Positions 1 to 9,590 of a stretch of 32,108 nucleotides of DNA are shown piece by piece (positions within the stretch are counted from its first letter, which is position 1; each line of letters opens with the position of its first letter). The translations under genes were made by a program, and so were the position numbers. The notes under the pieces are model-generated. The model was not told the origin of the DNA. It saw only the letters and a program-made list of their open reading frames with translations, and did no database searches. The stretch is from Desulfotomaculum sp. (GTDB taxonomy: Bacteria > Bacillota > Desulfotomaculia > Desulfotomaculales > Desulfallaceae). The stretch lies in the NCBI GenBank assembly GCA_016841675.1, contig JAENYQ010000039.1, forward strand, positions 1 through 32,108. The letters run 5' to 3'.

Positions 1-66
1 AATGTGGCCTACGATCATGGTTAAAGGGAATGATTGCAAGTCCGGCGCAGATGTAGACGGTACCAT
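1..66 (-). CDS. possible 5' end of a minus-strand gene cut by the window edge
   Basis: Reading the minus strand from 66 there is an ATG preceded by a purine-rich GGGGGAAG stretch, followed by 22 open codons that leave the window. The visible peptide begins MVPSTSAPDLQSF. It is too short to assign to a family. The only support is the start codon with a plausible ribosome site and the open frame, so it could be chance. Confidence 0.22.
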   Translation of the reverse strand, partial: MVPSTSAPDLQSFPLTMIVGHI

Positions 67-516
67 GTACTTCCCCCGTTCAACATTATTTGGTAATATT
101 TTAACACAAATTTACTTTACCTACTATAATTTGGTCAATTATTCATGTGGCAGGGTGCCAAAACCATGCCCCAATCCACCCGACCAATCTCATGCTCCCT
201 CAGCCCTACCCCACCCCACCCCACCTCTACAAAAGATTTTCAAAAACATTCCATTTGGTGGCCGTTATCAGTAACGGTTATCTACTGGGCTCTCAGGATG
301 GGCTCGCCGATTATGTAGGTTCCTTTAATAATGTTTGTGTATAAATCAGCATTAACTGGTTTTCAAAGATAACTTTGGAAATGTTATTATTTTAGGCTTC
401 TAAAAGAACCATCACACTTAGGTGGCTTTCACACCAGTTTTTAAGTTGAATATGAATATCTTTACTCCCCAAATAGCATAATTGATAAGAGAATAAAATC
501 AATTGGGGTAAATATT
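67..516. other. intergenic stretch, no gene recognised
   Basis: About 450 bases with no convincing gene. It holds a C-rich patch with repeated CCCCA units near 180-228 and a perfect small hairpin (CCGTTA, loop TCAG, TAACGG) at 262-277. An open frame across 2-274 has poor composition and no ribosome site, and is probably chance. The last 100 bases are AT-rich and probably carry the promoter of the membrane protein at 517, but no clear -35/-10 pair was found. Confidence 0.4.
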
Positions 517-1122
517 ATGACAAAAAACAAAATAAAAGATTTCTATGTAGCTGGATTATTGATAGGGGTTATGGGAGGCGTCATTCATAATTTTTTGCTT
601 CTTTTACTTATTTTGGCTGGGCTCAAAACTAGAACGTATTGGAAAGATATGGCGGAAGTATTCTTTAATCCTCCACAATTATTTACCTGGTATGCACAAT
701 TATTTGGTTTAATTGCTTCATTAGGCTTGGCCGGAGTAAGCGGGATATTAATTGCCTTGTTATTAAAGGTTACAGGAAGGGATTATCTGTATATTAAATC
801 CATATCTGCTAGTTCTGTAATGGGCTTTGCAATTTTTGTAGTGCTATACCCTGCACTGGGATTAGAATTTCTACAGCACTCAATAATTACTAACTATGTT
901 GCTTTTTTTACATTTATTTTCTATGGTGTAGTAGTTGGATTTCTGTTTGATAAATTCACTGATTTTAAGCTTGCGGATGATAGATCACAAAGAGATTCGA
1001 CCAAGAATATTAAGCCACATAAAGTCTATCTAAAACCAGACAGCACCTACCAAGTTAATCCCCCTGCTGAAGAGCAAAAAGTAAAAAAACCTACTATACT
1101 AAGGTGTTTTAGAGAATGGTAG
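517..1122 (+). CDS. hypothetical four-helix membrane protein
   Basis: A 201-aa protein of unrecognised family. Four hydrophobic segments are visible at about residues 11-36, 60-85, 97-117 and 123-146, followed by a charged, Lys-rich cytosolic-looking tail of about 50 residues. The start is ATG with a GGGG ribosome site 8-9 bases upstream. The gene stands alone between two gene-poor stretches. The topology is that of a small integral membrane protein; there is no visible motif for transport or catalysis, so no function is proposed. Base composition is AT-rich like its surroundings. Confidence 0.75.
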   Translation: MTKNKIKDFYVAGLLIGVMGGVIHNFLLLLLILAGLKTRTYWKDMAEVFFNPPQLFTWYAQLFGLIASLGLAGVSGILIALLLKVTGRDYLYIKSISASSVMGFAIFVVLYPALGLEFLQHSIITNYVAFFTFIFYGVVVGFLFDKFTDFKLADDRSQRDSTKNIKPHKVYLKPDSTYQVNPPAEEQKVKKPTILRCFREW

Positions 1123-1619
1123 GTATGTTGCTTAGCGTTGAAACACTATTTAGTTTTGAAAGTTAATAAATATTAAACTACTATTGGGGTGCAACAGCGT
1201 AGGAATGACGGTTGCTGCTGCGGTCGAAGGGGGCAGTTGCTCAGCTGGAGCGATGCACCGCCAACGTGGTACAACCGGGGGCTTTGCCCGCGGCCCTGTC
1301 CGCGCGATGTTGGTATCGTCCCGCATTGTGGGAAGGGCTTGATTTATTAAGAGCCTGTTCGAAAAGCCTAATAATAACGCAAAAAACAGACAGTAATTAC
1401 CATACCCAATAGTTTGAAACTTTGATTTTGGGCCAGATTTTAGCATTACTATCCTTAGCTATTTACTTTGGTTCTCCACAGGGATATATAAGAAAAGTAT
1501 AAGGGGCAACCGTAAGGTCGAAAACTTGTAGTAGCAACGTAGGCATGGTCATCATGTGCTGCGTTGCTTATTTTGGCACAATACTATATATGGTCCGCAA
1601 TTTGTAACATGGCTGTGAA
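1123..1619. other. gene-poor stretch upstream of the biotin operon
   Basis: Roughly 500 bases with no gene. A locally GC-rich island (about 1200-1340) contains a short tRNA-like resemblance that I rejected as a tRNA. At 1533-1568 there is a long hairpin with a 7-bp outer stem (AGCAACG/CGTTGCT) and a further inner pairing around GGCATG/CATGTGC, followed by TATTTT; it could be a terminator or a structured leader element. Open frames here have no ribosome sites or recognisable products. Confidence 0.4.
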
Positions 1620-1651
1620 TAGTTAACCATTATTATTTTTTTGGTTTACAA
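1620..1651 (+). promoter_or_regulatory. upstream BirA-type biotin operator (O1)
   Basis: Inverted half-sites TAGTTAAC (1620-1627) and GTTTACAA (1644-1651) are separated by 16 bases. This matches the bacterial BirA operator pattern TTGTNAAC-N16-GTTTACAA with one mismatch in the left arm. It lies about 140 bases upstream of bioF. A possible promoter overlaps its right arm. BirA with biotinyl-AMP would be expected to bind here and repress; that is inference from the family. Confidence 0.68.
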
Positions 1652-1673
1652 TGCTTCTATGCTTTGGTAATAT
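1645..1673 (+). promoter_or_regulatory. candidate sigma-A promoter for the biotin operon
   Basis: TTTACA (1645-1650) and TAATAT (1668-1673) are separated by 17 bases. The -35 matches 5/6 and the -10 matches 4/6 of consensus. The -35 overlaps the right arm of the first BirA-type operator and the start point would fall just upstream of the second operator, a layout suited to repression by BirA. Confidence 0.4.
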
Positions 1674-1697
1674 TAAAAAAAGTTTTTTATTAATAAA

Positions 1698-1729
1698 TTG
1701 TTAACTTCGTTTTATGGGCAGGTTTACAA
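1698..1729 (+). promoter_or_regulatory. downstream BirA-type biotin operator (O2)
   Basis: TTGTTAAC (1698-1705) and GTTTACAA (1722-1729) are separated by 16 bases, a full match to the BirA operator pattern. It is 78 bases downstream of the first operator with the same internal spacing, and about 60 bases before bioF. Its position before a complete biotin gene set strongly suggests control of bioFDAB by the biotin repressor/ligase BirA. Confidence 0.82.
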
Positions 1730-1789
1730 TTTTGGACCTACATAATCAGGAAGCGAATTTATCCCGTAACCCAAAAGGAGCATATTTAA

Positions 1790-2959
1790 ATGGAATTCTT
1801 AAAAGAGGAACTTTTTAGTCTCAAACAGCATGGCCTTTACCGCCACCTTAACACAATGGATAATTCACAGGCTTCCCGCACAATGGTTAATGGCAAAGAG
1901 TGTATTTTATTATCGTCTAATAATTACCTGGGGCTTACTGAACACCCGGAATTAAAAGCGGCAGCCGGGGAAGCTGTAAGTCTTTGGGGTACCGGTGCGG
2001 GGGGGTCACGTTTAATCACGGGTAATTTTAGACTGCACGAAGAGCTGGAAGAAACCATTGCCCATTTTAAAAATACAGAAGCAGCCATAGTGTTTAATAC
2101 CGGCTACATGGCTAACATTGGAACGATTACCGCATTGACGGGGCAGGAGGACATCATCTTTAGTGATGAGCTCAATCACGCCAGTATTATTGACGGGTGC
2201 AGGCTTAGCCAGGCCAAAACTATGATTTACCCCCATAAAAAAACCGGTGCTCTTGAAGAATTGTTACAACAGTTCCGTGGTTACCGCCGGCTTCTTATCG
2301 TCACCGACGGGGTTTTCAGTATGGACGGCGACTTGGCCCCGTTGCCCCGCTTGGTTAAATTGGCAGAAAAATATAATGCTTTGTTAATGGTCGACGATGC
2401 CCACGCCACAGGAGTATTGGGGTGCCGGGGTGCCGGTTCGGCGGAGCATTTCGGCTTGGATGGCAAGATTCCTATCCAAATGGGTACTTTGAGCAAGGCA
2501 ATAGGTAGTGCAGGCGGCTATGTGGCCGGTTCTTATGATTTAATTGATTACCTGAGAAACAAAGCGCGTAGCTTTATTTTTTCAACAGCTCTGCCCCCAT
2601 CTGTAATCGCCGCTGCTTTGGCGGCCTTTAGGGTTCTGAGAAAAAATCCACAAATCCGCAAACAGCTTTATATGAACGCTCAATACCTTAGGTCAGGGCT
2701 GAAGCAAATGGGTTTCACCATCGCGGCCGAAGAATCACCGGTAATACCTGTGTTAATAGGTGATGCGAACAAAACTGTACAAATGGCCCAACAGCTGTTT
2801 TCCTTGGGCGTCTTTGCCCCGGGAATCAGGCCGCCCACAGTGCCACCGGGCACGAGCAGAGTGAGAGTTACGGTGATGGCCACGCACACCCGGGATGATT
2901 TAGATAAGGCCTTAGCTGCCTTTAAGCAGGCCGGTCAAACGCTAGGGGTTATTTATTAA
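1790..2959 (+). CDS. bioF: 8-amino-7-oxononanoate synthase
   Basis: A 389-aa fold-type I PLP enzyme that condenses pimeloyl-CoA (or pimeloyl-ACP) with L-alanine to give KAPA, the first committed ring-forming step of biotin synthesis in the cytosol. Visible family marks are SSNNYLGL near residue 42, the DDAHATGVLG motif at about 202-211, and the PLP lysine K236 in TLSKAIGSAGG. Length is normal for BioF. The start is ATG with AAAGGAG about 10 bases upstream. It is the first gene of bioF-D-A-B and sits directly behind two BirA-type operators. No bioW, bioC or bioH lies in the window, so the pimelate donor must come from elsewhere. Confidence 0.95.
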   Translation: MEFLKEELFSLKQHGLYRHLNTMDNSQASRTMVNGKECILLSSNNYLGLTEHPELKAAAGEAVSLWGTGAGGSRLITGNFRLHEELEETIAHFKNTEAAIVFNTGYMANIGTITALTGQEDIIFSDELNHASIIDGCRLSQAKTMIYPHKKTGALEELLQQFRGYRRLLIVTDGVFSMDGDLAPLPRLVKLAEKYNALLMVDDAHATGVLGCRGAGSAEHFGLDGKIPIQMGTLSKAIGSAGGYVAGSYDLIDYLRNKARSFIFSTALPPSVIAAALAAFRVLRKNPQIRKQLYMNAQYLRSGLKQMGFTIAAEESPVIPVLIGDANKTVQMAQQLFSLGVFAPGIRPPTVPPGTSRVRVTVMATHTRDDLDKALAAFKQAGQTLGVIY

Positions 2960-2976
2960 AATAGGAGGGAAAAAAT

Positions 2977-3696
2977 ATGCACGGTTTTTTTATCACTGGC
3001 ACCGACACCGGTGTCGGCAAAACCGCCGTTACTGCCGGGCTGGCGGCAAATCTTAAACAGAGAGGTCTCAACGTGGGAGTTATGAAACCTCTGCAGACAG
3101 GAAGTGGAGAAACCGCACAAGGCCGGGTTTCCGTTGACGCTTTTTTTGCCATGCAGGTAGCGGGAATTGCCGACCCAATGGATATAGTCAGCCCGTATCG
3201 CCTGGAACCGCCTTTAGCTCCACGCATAGCCGCCGAAATTACAGGAGCCACCATTGAAATGGATAAAATTAGCCGGGCCTATCGGGAATTGCGCGAGCGC
3301 CATGACTTTATGCTGGTGGAGGGTGCTGGCGGCATCATGGTGCCTATAATAGGCCGGTATTTAATGGCCGATCTGGCTAAATTGCTTGGTTTACCGGTGT
3401 TGATTGTGGCCAGGCCCGGTTTGGGAACGGTAAATCATACTTTATTAACTGTCGAGTATGCTAAGGCAAGGGGGCTCCAAGTTGCCGGAATTATTATTAA
3501 CGGTTTTAAGCAAAGTGAGGCCGGCCTGGCAGAGAAGACAAACCTGGGGCTGATTGAAGAGTTGTCTGGAGTTCCCGTGGTAGGAATAATATCCTATGAC
3601 GCTGATATAGATGTAGATACTTATAACCCTGGATGTATTACCAAGCTGGCCAAGGAAGGAATCGTTTGGGAAAAGCTTTGCCTACCAGCTAGCTGA
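2977..3696 (+). CDS. bioD: ATP-dependent dethiobiotin synthetase
   Basis: A 239-aa P-loop enzyme that closes the ureido ring of dethiobiotin from DAPA, CO2 and ATP. The BioD-type Walker A GTDTGVGKT is at residues 8-16, followed by the MKPLQTGSG segment and the VEGAGGIMVPI loop (about 112-122) typical of the family. Length is as expected. The ribosome site AGGAGGG lies 8 bases before the ATG, and the gene is 17 bases after bioF, so it is co-transcribed. Nothing unusual is seen. Confidence 0.95.
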   Translation: MHGFFITGTDTGVGKTAVTAGLAANLKQRGLNVGVMKPLQTGSGETAQGRVSVDAFFAMQVAGIADPMDIVSPYRLEPPLAPRIAAEITGATIEMDKISRAYRELRERHDFMLVEGAGGIMVPIIGRYLMADLAKLLGLPVLIVARPGLGTVNHTLLTVEYAKARGLQVAGIIINGFKQSEAGLAEKTNLGLIEELSGVPVVGIISYDADIDVDTYNPGCITKLAKEGIVWEKLCLPAS

Positions 3697-3739
3697 TTCT
3701 AGATGATTGAAAGATTAATGTGTAAATAGGAGGAACATT

Positions 3740-5119
3740 GTGAATAATTATAAGCCGGAACAACTGGAACAATGGGATAAGCAATATGTCTGGCATCCAT
3801 TTACCCAGATGCGCCAGTGGCAAAAGGAAAAGCCGCTGATCATTGAAAAAGGGGAAGGCAGCTATCTTTTTGATGTAGAGGGCAATAAGTACCTGGACGG
3901 AATCTCCTCACTGTGGGTTACTGTGCACGGGCACCGAAAAGAAGAAATAAACCGGGCTATTACAGATCAACTGGATAAACTGGCCCACAGCACTCTGCTA
4001 GGTCAAGCCAACGTACCGTCAACACTGCTGGCCCGTGAATTGGTGGGAATAACCCCTGAAGGTCTAAATAAGGTTTTTTATTCCGAAAGTGGATCCACCG
4101 CAGTGGAGATTGGCCTTAAGATCGCCTACCAGTACTGGCAGCAAAAAGGAGAAGAAAAATATAAGACCAAGCGTAAATTTGTCTCCCTGCTAAACGCTTA
4201 CCACGGGGATACTATTGGTTCGGTAAGCGTGGGCGGCATGGACCTATTTCACAAAATATTTGCCGCGCTGTTATTTGAAACTGTACATGCGCCGTCGCCC
4301 TACTGTTACCGCTGTCCTATGCATCAAAACAAGGAAACTTGCTCGATGGACTGCGTTAACGAGATGGACTCCCTTTTAGCTCAACACCACCATGAAATTG
4401 CCGGGGTGGTGATAGAGCCCCTGGTGCAGGGAGCGGCCGGTATGCTGGTGGCGCCGGAGGGCTACCTGGCCAAGGTAAGAGAAATTTGCACCCGTTACAA
4501 CGTTTTGCTAATTGCTGACGAGGTAGCTGTGGGGTTTGGGCGTACCGGGAAAATGTTTGCCTGTAATCACGAAAATGTAATCCCGGATATCATGTGCTTG
4601 GCCAAAGGAATTACCGGCGGCTACCTGCCCCTTGCGGCCACTATGACTACTGATGAAATATATAATGCTTTTCTGGGAGAAGTAGACGAATGTAAAACTT
4701 TTTATCACGGCCATACCTATACCGGCAATCCAGTGGCCAGTGCCGCCGCTTTGGCTAATTTGGAGCTTTTCGAAAGGGATAACTTAATTACGGTTCTGCA
4801 GGAAAAAGTTTCATTGTTTACTAATGGCCTGAAAAGGTTTAAAGATCTCCAACACGTGGGTGACGTACGTCAAAAGGGATTAATGGCCGGCATTGAAATC
4901 GTGGAGAATAAGGTCACCAAAGAACCTTTTTTAGTTAAATACAATATCCCCCACCGCATCGTTTTGGAAGCCAGAAAAAATAGTTTAATCATCAGGCCGT
5001 TGGATAATGTAATGGTACTCATGCCCATTCTTTCCATGAGCTTTGCAGAACTGCAGCAGGTTTTAGATATTACCTACGCAGCCATAAGAAAAGTTACTGA
5101 GGAGGAAGCTCTTTGCTAA
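3740..5119 (+). CDS. bioA: adenosylmethionine-8-amino-7-oxononanoate aminotransferase
   Basis: A 459-aa PLP aminotransferase converting KAPA to 7,8-diaminopelargonate, normally with SAM as amino donor. Visible: WHPFTQM near residue 18, SESGST near 115, the PLP-ring Asp in LLIADEVAVGFGRTGK (D260), the PLP lysine K289 in CLAKGITGGYLPLA, and GHTYTGNPVA. The GTG start is backed by AGGAGGA 7 bases upstream. An insertion with four cysteines (PYCYRCP at about 187-193, then C201 and C205) could be a small metal knuckle. It follows bioD by 43 bases, and its end overlaps the start of bioB. Confidence 0.95.
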   Translation: MNNYKPEQLEQWDKQYVWHPFTQMRQWQKEKPLIIEKGEGSYLFDVEGNKYLDGISSLWVTVHGHRKEEINRAITDQLDKLAHSTLLGQANVPSTLLARELVGITPEGLNKVFYSESGSTAVEIGLKIAYQYWQQKGEEKYKTKRKFVSLLNAYHGDTIGSVSVGGMDLFHKIFAALLFETVHAPSPYCYRCPMHQNKETCSMDCVNEMDSLLAQHHHEIAGVVIEPLVQGAAGMLVAPEGYLAKVREICTRYNVLLIADEVAVGFGRTGKMFACNHENVIPDIMCLAKGITGGYLPLAATMTTDEIYNAFLGEVDECKTFYHGHTYTGNPVASAAALANLELFERDNLITVLQEKVSLFTNGLKRFKDLQHVGDVRQKGLMAGIEIVENKVTKEPFLVKYNIPHRIVLEARKNSLIIRPLDNVMVLMPILSMSFAELQQVLDITYAAIRKVTEEEALC

Positions 5120-6081
5120 AAATATTAAATAATGAAATAACGGCCGGGCTGCCCGTAAGTGAACAAGATGCACTTAGGCTTAATGAATTGGCAGGTACTG
5201 AAATTTATGAACTGGTAACCCTGGCCGGCAGGGTTACCCGCCAATCTTTTTCGGAAAACAAGGTAGACTTGTGTTCCATTATTAATGCCCGGTCGGGCCA
5301 TTGCAGCGAAGACTGTGCTTTTTGTGCCCAATCAGCCCATCATAATACCAGCGCCTCAAATTACCCCATGTATAGCCCGGAAGAGATTCTGCGCAGCGCA
5401 GTAAAAGTTGAGGAATCAGGGGTGCGGAAGTTTTCAATGGTTACCAGCGGCCGGGGAATTGCCGACTCCGACCTGGAAAAGATGCTGGAAACTATCGTGC
5501 TCCTGCGCCGGGAAACAAGTCTCAGCCTTTGTGCCTCCCTGGGTATTATTAACGAAAAGCAGGCGTCCATGCTGGCCGAAGCTGGATTGTCCACTTACCA
5601 CCATAACCTGGAAGCGGCACCCGGCTATTTTGATAAAATTTGTACCACCCATACTTATCAGGAAAGAGTGCAGACTATTTTAAACGCCCGGAAAGCCGGT
5701 CTGCGCGTGTGCGCCGGGGGGATATTAGGCCTTGGCGAGTCGCCGGCGCACCAGGTGGAACTGGCCTTTGAATTACAAAAGCTGCAGATTGACTCCGTAC
5801 CGTTAAATTTTTTAAATCCCATTCCCGGAACGCCGCTTCAAAACCAAAGGGCCATTACCCCCTTAGAGATTTTGAGGGTCATAGCTGTTTTTCGATTGGT
5901 GCTCCCCCAATCGATACTACGCCTTTGCGGAGGTAGAAAAGAGGGCTTGCGTCGTCTCCAACCCCTTGCGTTTTTAGCCGGGGCAAACGGTCTTATGGCA
6001 GGCGATTATTTAACTACCAGCGGTGAACTAATGCAAGAAGATCTGCGTATGCTCCAAGACATGGGTTTAGCAGTGTCTTAG
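5113..6081 (+). CDS. bioB: biotin synthase (radical SAM)
   Basis: A 322-aa radical SAM enzyme that inserts sulfur into dethiobiotin to make biotin, using a 4Fe-4S cluster and a sacrificial auxiliary cluster. The radical SAM motif is C64-x3-C68-x2-C71 in GHCSEDCAFCAQSAHH. The YHHNLEA motif (about 166-172), the FLNPIPGTPL segment and RLCGGR near the C-terminus match BioB. The TTG start overlaps bioA by 7 bases and has GGAGG at 5101-5105, indicating translational coupling. It is the last gene of the operon; no clear terminator follows. Confidence 0.95.
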   Translation: MLKILNNEITAGLPVSEQDALRLNELAGTEIYELVTLAGRVTRQSFSENKVDLCSIINARSGHCSEDCAFCAQSAHHNTSASNYPMYSPEEILRSAVKVEESGVRKFSMVTSGRGIADSDLEKMLETIVLLRRETSLSLCASLGIINEKQASMLAEAGLSTYHHNLEAAPGYFDKICTTHTYQERVQTILNARKAGLRVCAGGILGLGESPAHQVELAFELQKLQIDSVPLNFLNPIPGTPLQNQRAITPLEILRVIAVFRLVLPQSILRLCGGRKEGLRRLQPLAFLAGANGLMAGDYLTTSGELMQEDLRMLQDMGLAVS

Positions 6082-6358
6082 ACCAGGGACCACCAGTGCG
6101 CATCCATTTTTAAAACAAGACATCTGTATATTATCAATACGGTGCTAATTTTTTCATTGTTAAGCCGTGCATCGGCTGGAGCGAGTAAAAATAGTTCGGA
6201 AAGGTTATGCTGCCGCAGCTAGACAGGATTTACTTAGAAAATCGTACAGGTTCAGGGGTAAAAACACCAGTTTTAGACCTCGCAAGATTTTTCATGCGTC
6301 AGCTCTGGGAGGAATTGAAACCTTATTGACTTAACTCACTACATGGCAGTATACTATC

Positions 6359-6388
6359 GTATGCAGCCTACCTATGAAGAATTGAAAC
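6359..6388 (+). repeat. solitary CRISPR-like repeat (type I-B-like)
   Basis: The 30 bases at 6359-6388 begin GTATGCAGCCTACCTATGAA and end GAATTGAAAC. They resemble the well-known 30-nt repeats of clostridial type I-B arrays, which commonly carry CCTACCTATGAGG followed by AATTGAAAC. A second, weaker copy would be 6292-6321, sharing the same last ten bases, matching at about 19 of 30 positions, and separated by 37 bases, a normal spacer length. No cas genes and no third repeat are present, so this would be a dead remnant. It could also be coincidence. Confidence 0.35.
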
Positions 6389-6477
6389 CCACGCTTCTAG
6401 GAATCGCTTAAATATTATTAAAGAAATTAAGAAAGATAAACCGTGTGTTGATGTTTTAACTTAATGCATTGAAGTGG

Positions 6478-6537
6478 GTGGGCGTTGATATAGGTATGGA
6501 TTTAGTAATTAGAGATCTTACTTCCTTGACAGCTTAA
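6478..6537 (+). pseudogene. possible scrap of a TnpB-like protein
   Basis: The frame from 6478 reads VGVDIGMDLVIRDLTSLTA and then stops. VG(I/V)D(V/I)G is the RuvC-I signature of TnpB proteins; the intact TnpB later in the window has VGIDVGLLTF at the same position. A stretch just upstream (IKEIKKDKP) also recalls TnpB N-terminal regions. The match is short, so confidence is low. Confidence 0.2.
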
Positions 6538-6797
6538 TTCAAATGGCTGCTCGAAAAGATATAGGTTATCAGCATTTAAAAAATTTATGCATTGGCAAGA
6601 CGATGACTCTGTTCAGGAGTTGTTGAGCGGCAAAAAGAAGAAACAGTATGATTTTTGGTCATACAACAGGATTCGTCTTTAAAGCGTGACATGATTAAAG
6701 CCAATAGTATTAAAGACCGTTGGGAACGAAGATGGGCTTGGAAAAAACTGGCTTCTTGTATTGCTTTAGGTTTTTTAAGGGGGAAAGAAATGCAACT

Positions 6798-7625
6798 ATG
6801 AAAATTCATATTGCGCACAGTCCTGATTCCGACGATGCTTTTATGTTCTACGCTATTAACTGCGGCAAGATCGACACCACGGGGTATGAATTCGTGGATG
6901 TGTTATCGGATATTGAGACCCTGAACAGGGAAGCCCTAAAGGGCACCTATGAAGTGAGTGCCATATCCATTCATGCCCTTCCCTCCGTGGCGGAACGCTA
7001 TGCACTCCTCTCCAGCGGGGCTAGCATGGGCGACAACTATGGTCCCATCGTGGTTGCCAGGAAACCTTTTGACCCAAAAAATCTGGCCGATCGCAAGGTT
7101 GCTATTCCCGGCACCCTGACTTCAGCTTTTTTGGCTCTCCGCCTTTTTCAACCGAGCTTTAAGTATGAAGTTTTACCCTTTGACCAAGTCACCGATGCGG
7201 TTAAGCAAGGTAAGGCGGACGCCGGGCTGGTGATCCACGAGGGCCAACTTACCTATCATGAAGAGGGACTACACCTGATCCTTGATCTCGGTCAATGGTG
7301 GTACGAGAAGACGAAGGGACTCCCCCTGCCCCTAGGGGGCAACGTGATCCGCAAGGATCTCGGGCGGGAGCACATGGAAAGGATCTCCTCAATACTAAAG
7401 GAAAGCGTCAGCTACTCCCTCGCACACCGAGAAGGGGCTCTGGATTACGCCTTGAGCTTCGCACGAGGCATGACGAGGAATCAGGCCGACCGCTTTGTAG
7501 GCATGTATGTTAACGAGCTAACGGTGGACTATGGGGAACATGGTCGGCAAGCTGTCAAACTGTTTCTGACCGAAGCCTATGCCAATGGCTTGGTCAGCAA
7601 CCTGCCAGACATAGCTTTTGTCTAG
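6798..7625 (+). CDS. mqnD: 1,4-dihydroxy-6-naphthoate synthase (futalosine pathway)
   Basis: A 275-aa periplasmic-binding-protein-fold enzyme that acts on cyclic dehypoxanthine futalosine to release 1,4-dihydroxy-6-naphthoate for menaquinone. The N-terminus MKIHIAHSPDSDDAFMFYA carries the family HSPDxDDAFMFYA signature; DAGLVIHEGQLTY and the LPLPLGGN segment also match. I chose the ATG at 6798 because the signature starts there and AAGGGGGAAAG lies about 10 bases upstream; the frame stays open to 6720 but the extra 26 residues are unlike the family. It is the first gene of mqnD-E-A-C. Codon use shifts to higher GC than the decayed DNA before it. Confidence 0.92.
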   Translation: MKIHIAHSPDSDDAFMFYAINCGKIDTTGYEFVDVLSDIETLNREALKGTYEVSAISIHALPSVAERYALLSSGASMGDNYGPIVVARKPFDPKNLADRKVAIPGTLTSAFLALRLFQPSFKYEVLPFDQVTDAVKQGKADAGLVIHEGQLTYHEEGLHLILDLGQWWYEKTKGLPLPLGGNVIRKDLGREHMERISSILKESVSYSLAHREGALDYALSFARGMTRNQADRFVGMYVNELTVDYGEHGRQAVKLFLTEAYANGLVSNLPDIAFV

Positions 7626-7644
7626 GATAAACAGGGAGGACATT

Positions 7645-8750
<1,106 letters not shown>

Positions 8751-8754
<4 letters not shown>

Positions 8755-9587
8755 AAATCAGATTGGGTAAGGTCGATTATCTCAACTGTCTCCCCGTCTA
8801 CAATGCCATTGAGAATGGTCGTGTACCCCTTGAGGTTGATTTTGTTAAGGGGGTGCCGACCCGCCTTAATACACTGTTCATGGCCGGTGAACTTGATATC
8901 ACCCCTGTTTCCTCAATCGAGTTCGCCCGCCACCCTGACAAGTGTATCATTCTCCCGAATGTCTCCATCAGTGCCGACGGTCGCGTGGGCAGCATCTTTC
9001 TGTTTAGTCGGGTACCTATAACCGATCTAAATGGTAAAAAGGTTTGCCTGCCTGATACCTCAGCCACATCGGTGGCACTCCTAAAGATCCTCTTTCACCA
9101 CTATTACAAAATCGAGGCCGCCTTTGAAACCGTACCCGATGACCTGGAATTGATGCTGTCCCGGGCCGATGCCGGGTTGCTGATCGGTGACCGCGCCCTG
9201 ATTACTAACCACCAGGTGCGGGTCACCGAAAAACCGCTGTACGTCACCGATCTTGGTTCAGTCTGGAAGGAGTTCACCGGCCTGCCTATGGTCTTTGCCC
9301 TCTGGGTCATCAGACGTGACTTTGCCACCCGTTATCCATCCGAAACCGATGTCGTGGCCCAAGCCTTCCTGACGGCGAAGAGGATCGGCCATGCCGAGTT
9401 GGACCGCCTGGCGATTATCGCACAGCAAAAGGTGCCCCTGCCGCGGGATGTCCTGGATGATTACTTCAACCTAATCAAGCACGATTTCGATACACCGTAC
9501 CGCAAGGGACTGACGGCCTATTACCAATACGCTTTTCAGATTGGTCTCATTGCTGAACCAGCACCATTGGTTGTGTGGGGTGAATAA
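8751..9587 (+). CDS. mqnA: chorismate dehydratase
   Basis: A 278-aa periplasmic-binding-protein-fold enzyme of the VitK2 family that dehydrates chorismate to 3-[(1-carboxyvinyl)oxy]benzoate, the entry step of the futalosine route. The N-terminal LGKVDYLNCLPVY is diagnostic, and the ITPVSSIEFARHP and LLIGDRAL segments also match. Start and stop of neighbours interlock: its ATG overlaps the mqnE TGA by 4 bases, with GGAGGGAAA just upstream. It is followed 3 bases later by mqnC. Length is typical. Confidence 0.93.
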
Positions 9588-9590
9588 ACC

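Larger units (their letters stand above)
6082..6797. other. decayed intergenic region between bioB and mqnD
   Basis: About 700 bases with no intact gene. It contains a solitary CRISPR-like repeat (6359-6388), a weaker similar segment ending at 6321 exactly one spacer-length away, and a short frame with a TnpB-like VGVDIG motif (from 6478). An open frame at about 6171-6333 (peptide beginning VHRLERVKIV) is basic, without a ribosome site. Several stop-interrupted stretches read like protein remnants. I interpret it as scar DNA from lost mobile or defence elements. Confidence 0.45.

Noticed and set aside
2-274. 90-codon plus-strand frame rich in Pro and His
   Set aside because: Composition follows the C-rich tract, there is no ribosome site, and the opposite strand offers a better partial start at 66.
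1231-1301. tRNA-like segment: GCAGTTGCTCAGCTGGAGC start with a possible 6-bp acceptor pairing to CTGTCC
   Set aside because: The D-arm and acceptor are suggestive and the length fits, but no canonical T-arm (GGTTCGA-type) and no 7-base anticodon loop can be formed, so it is at best a relic.
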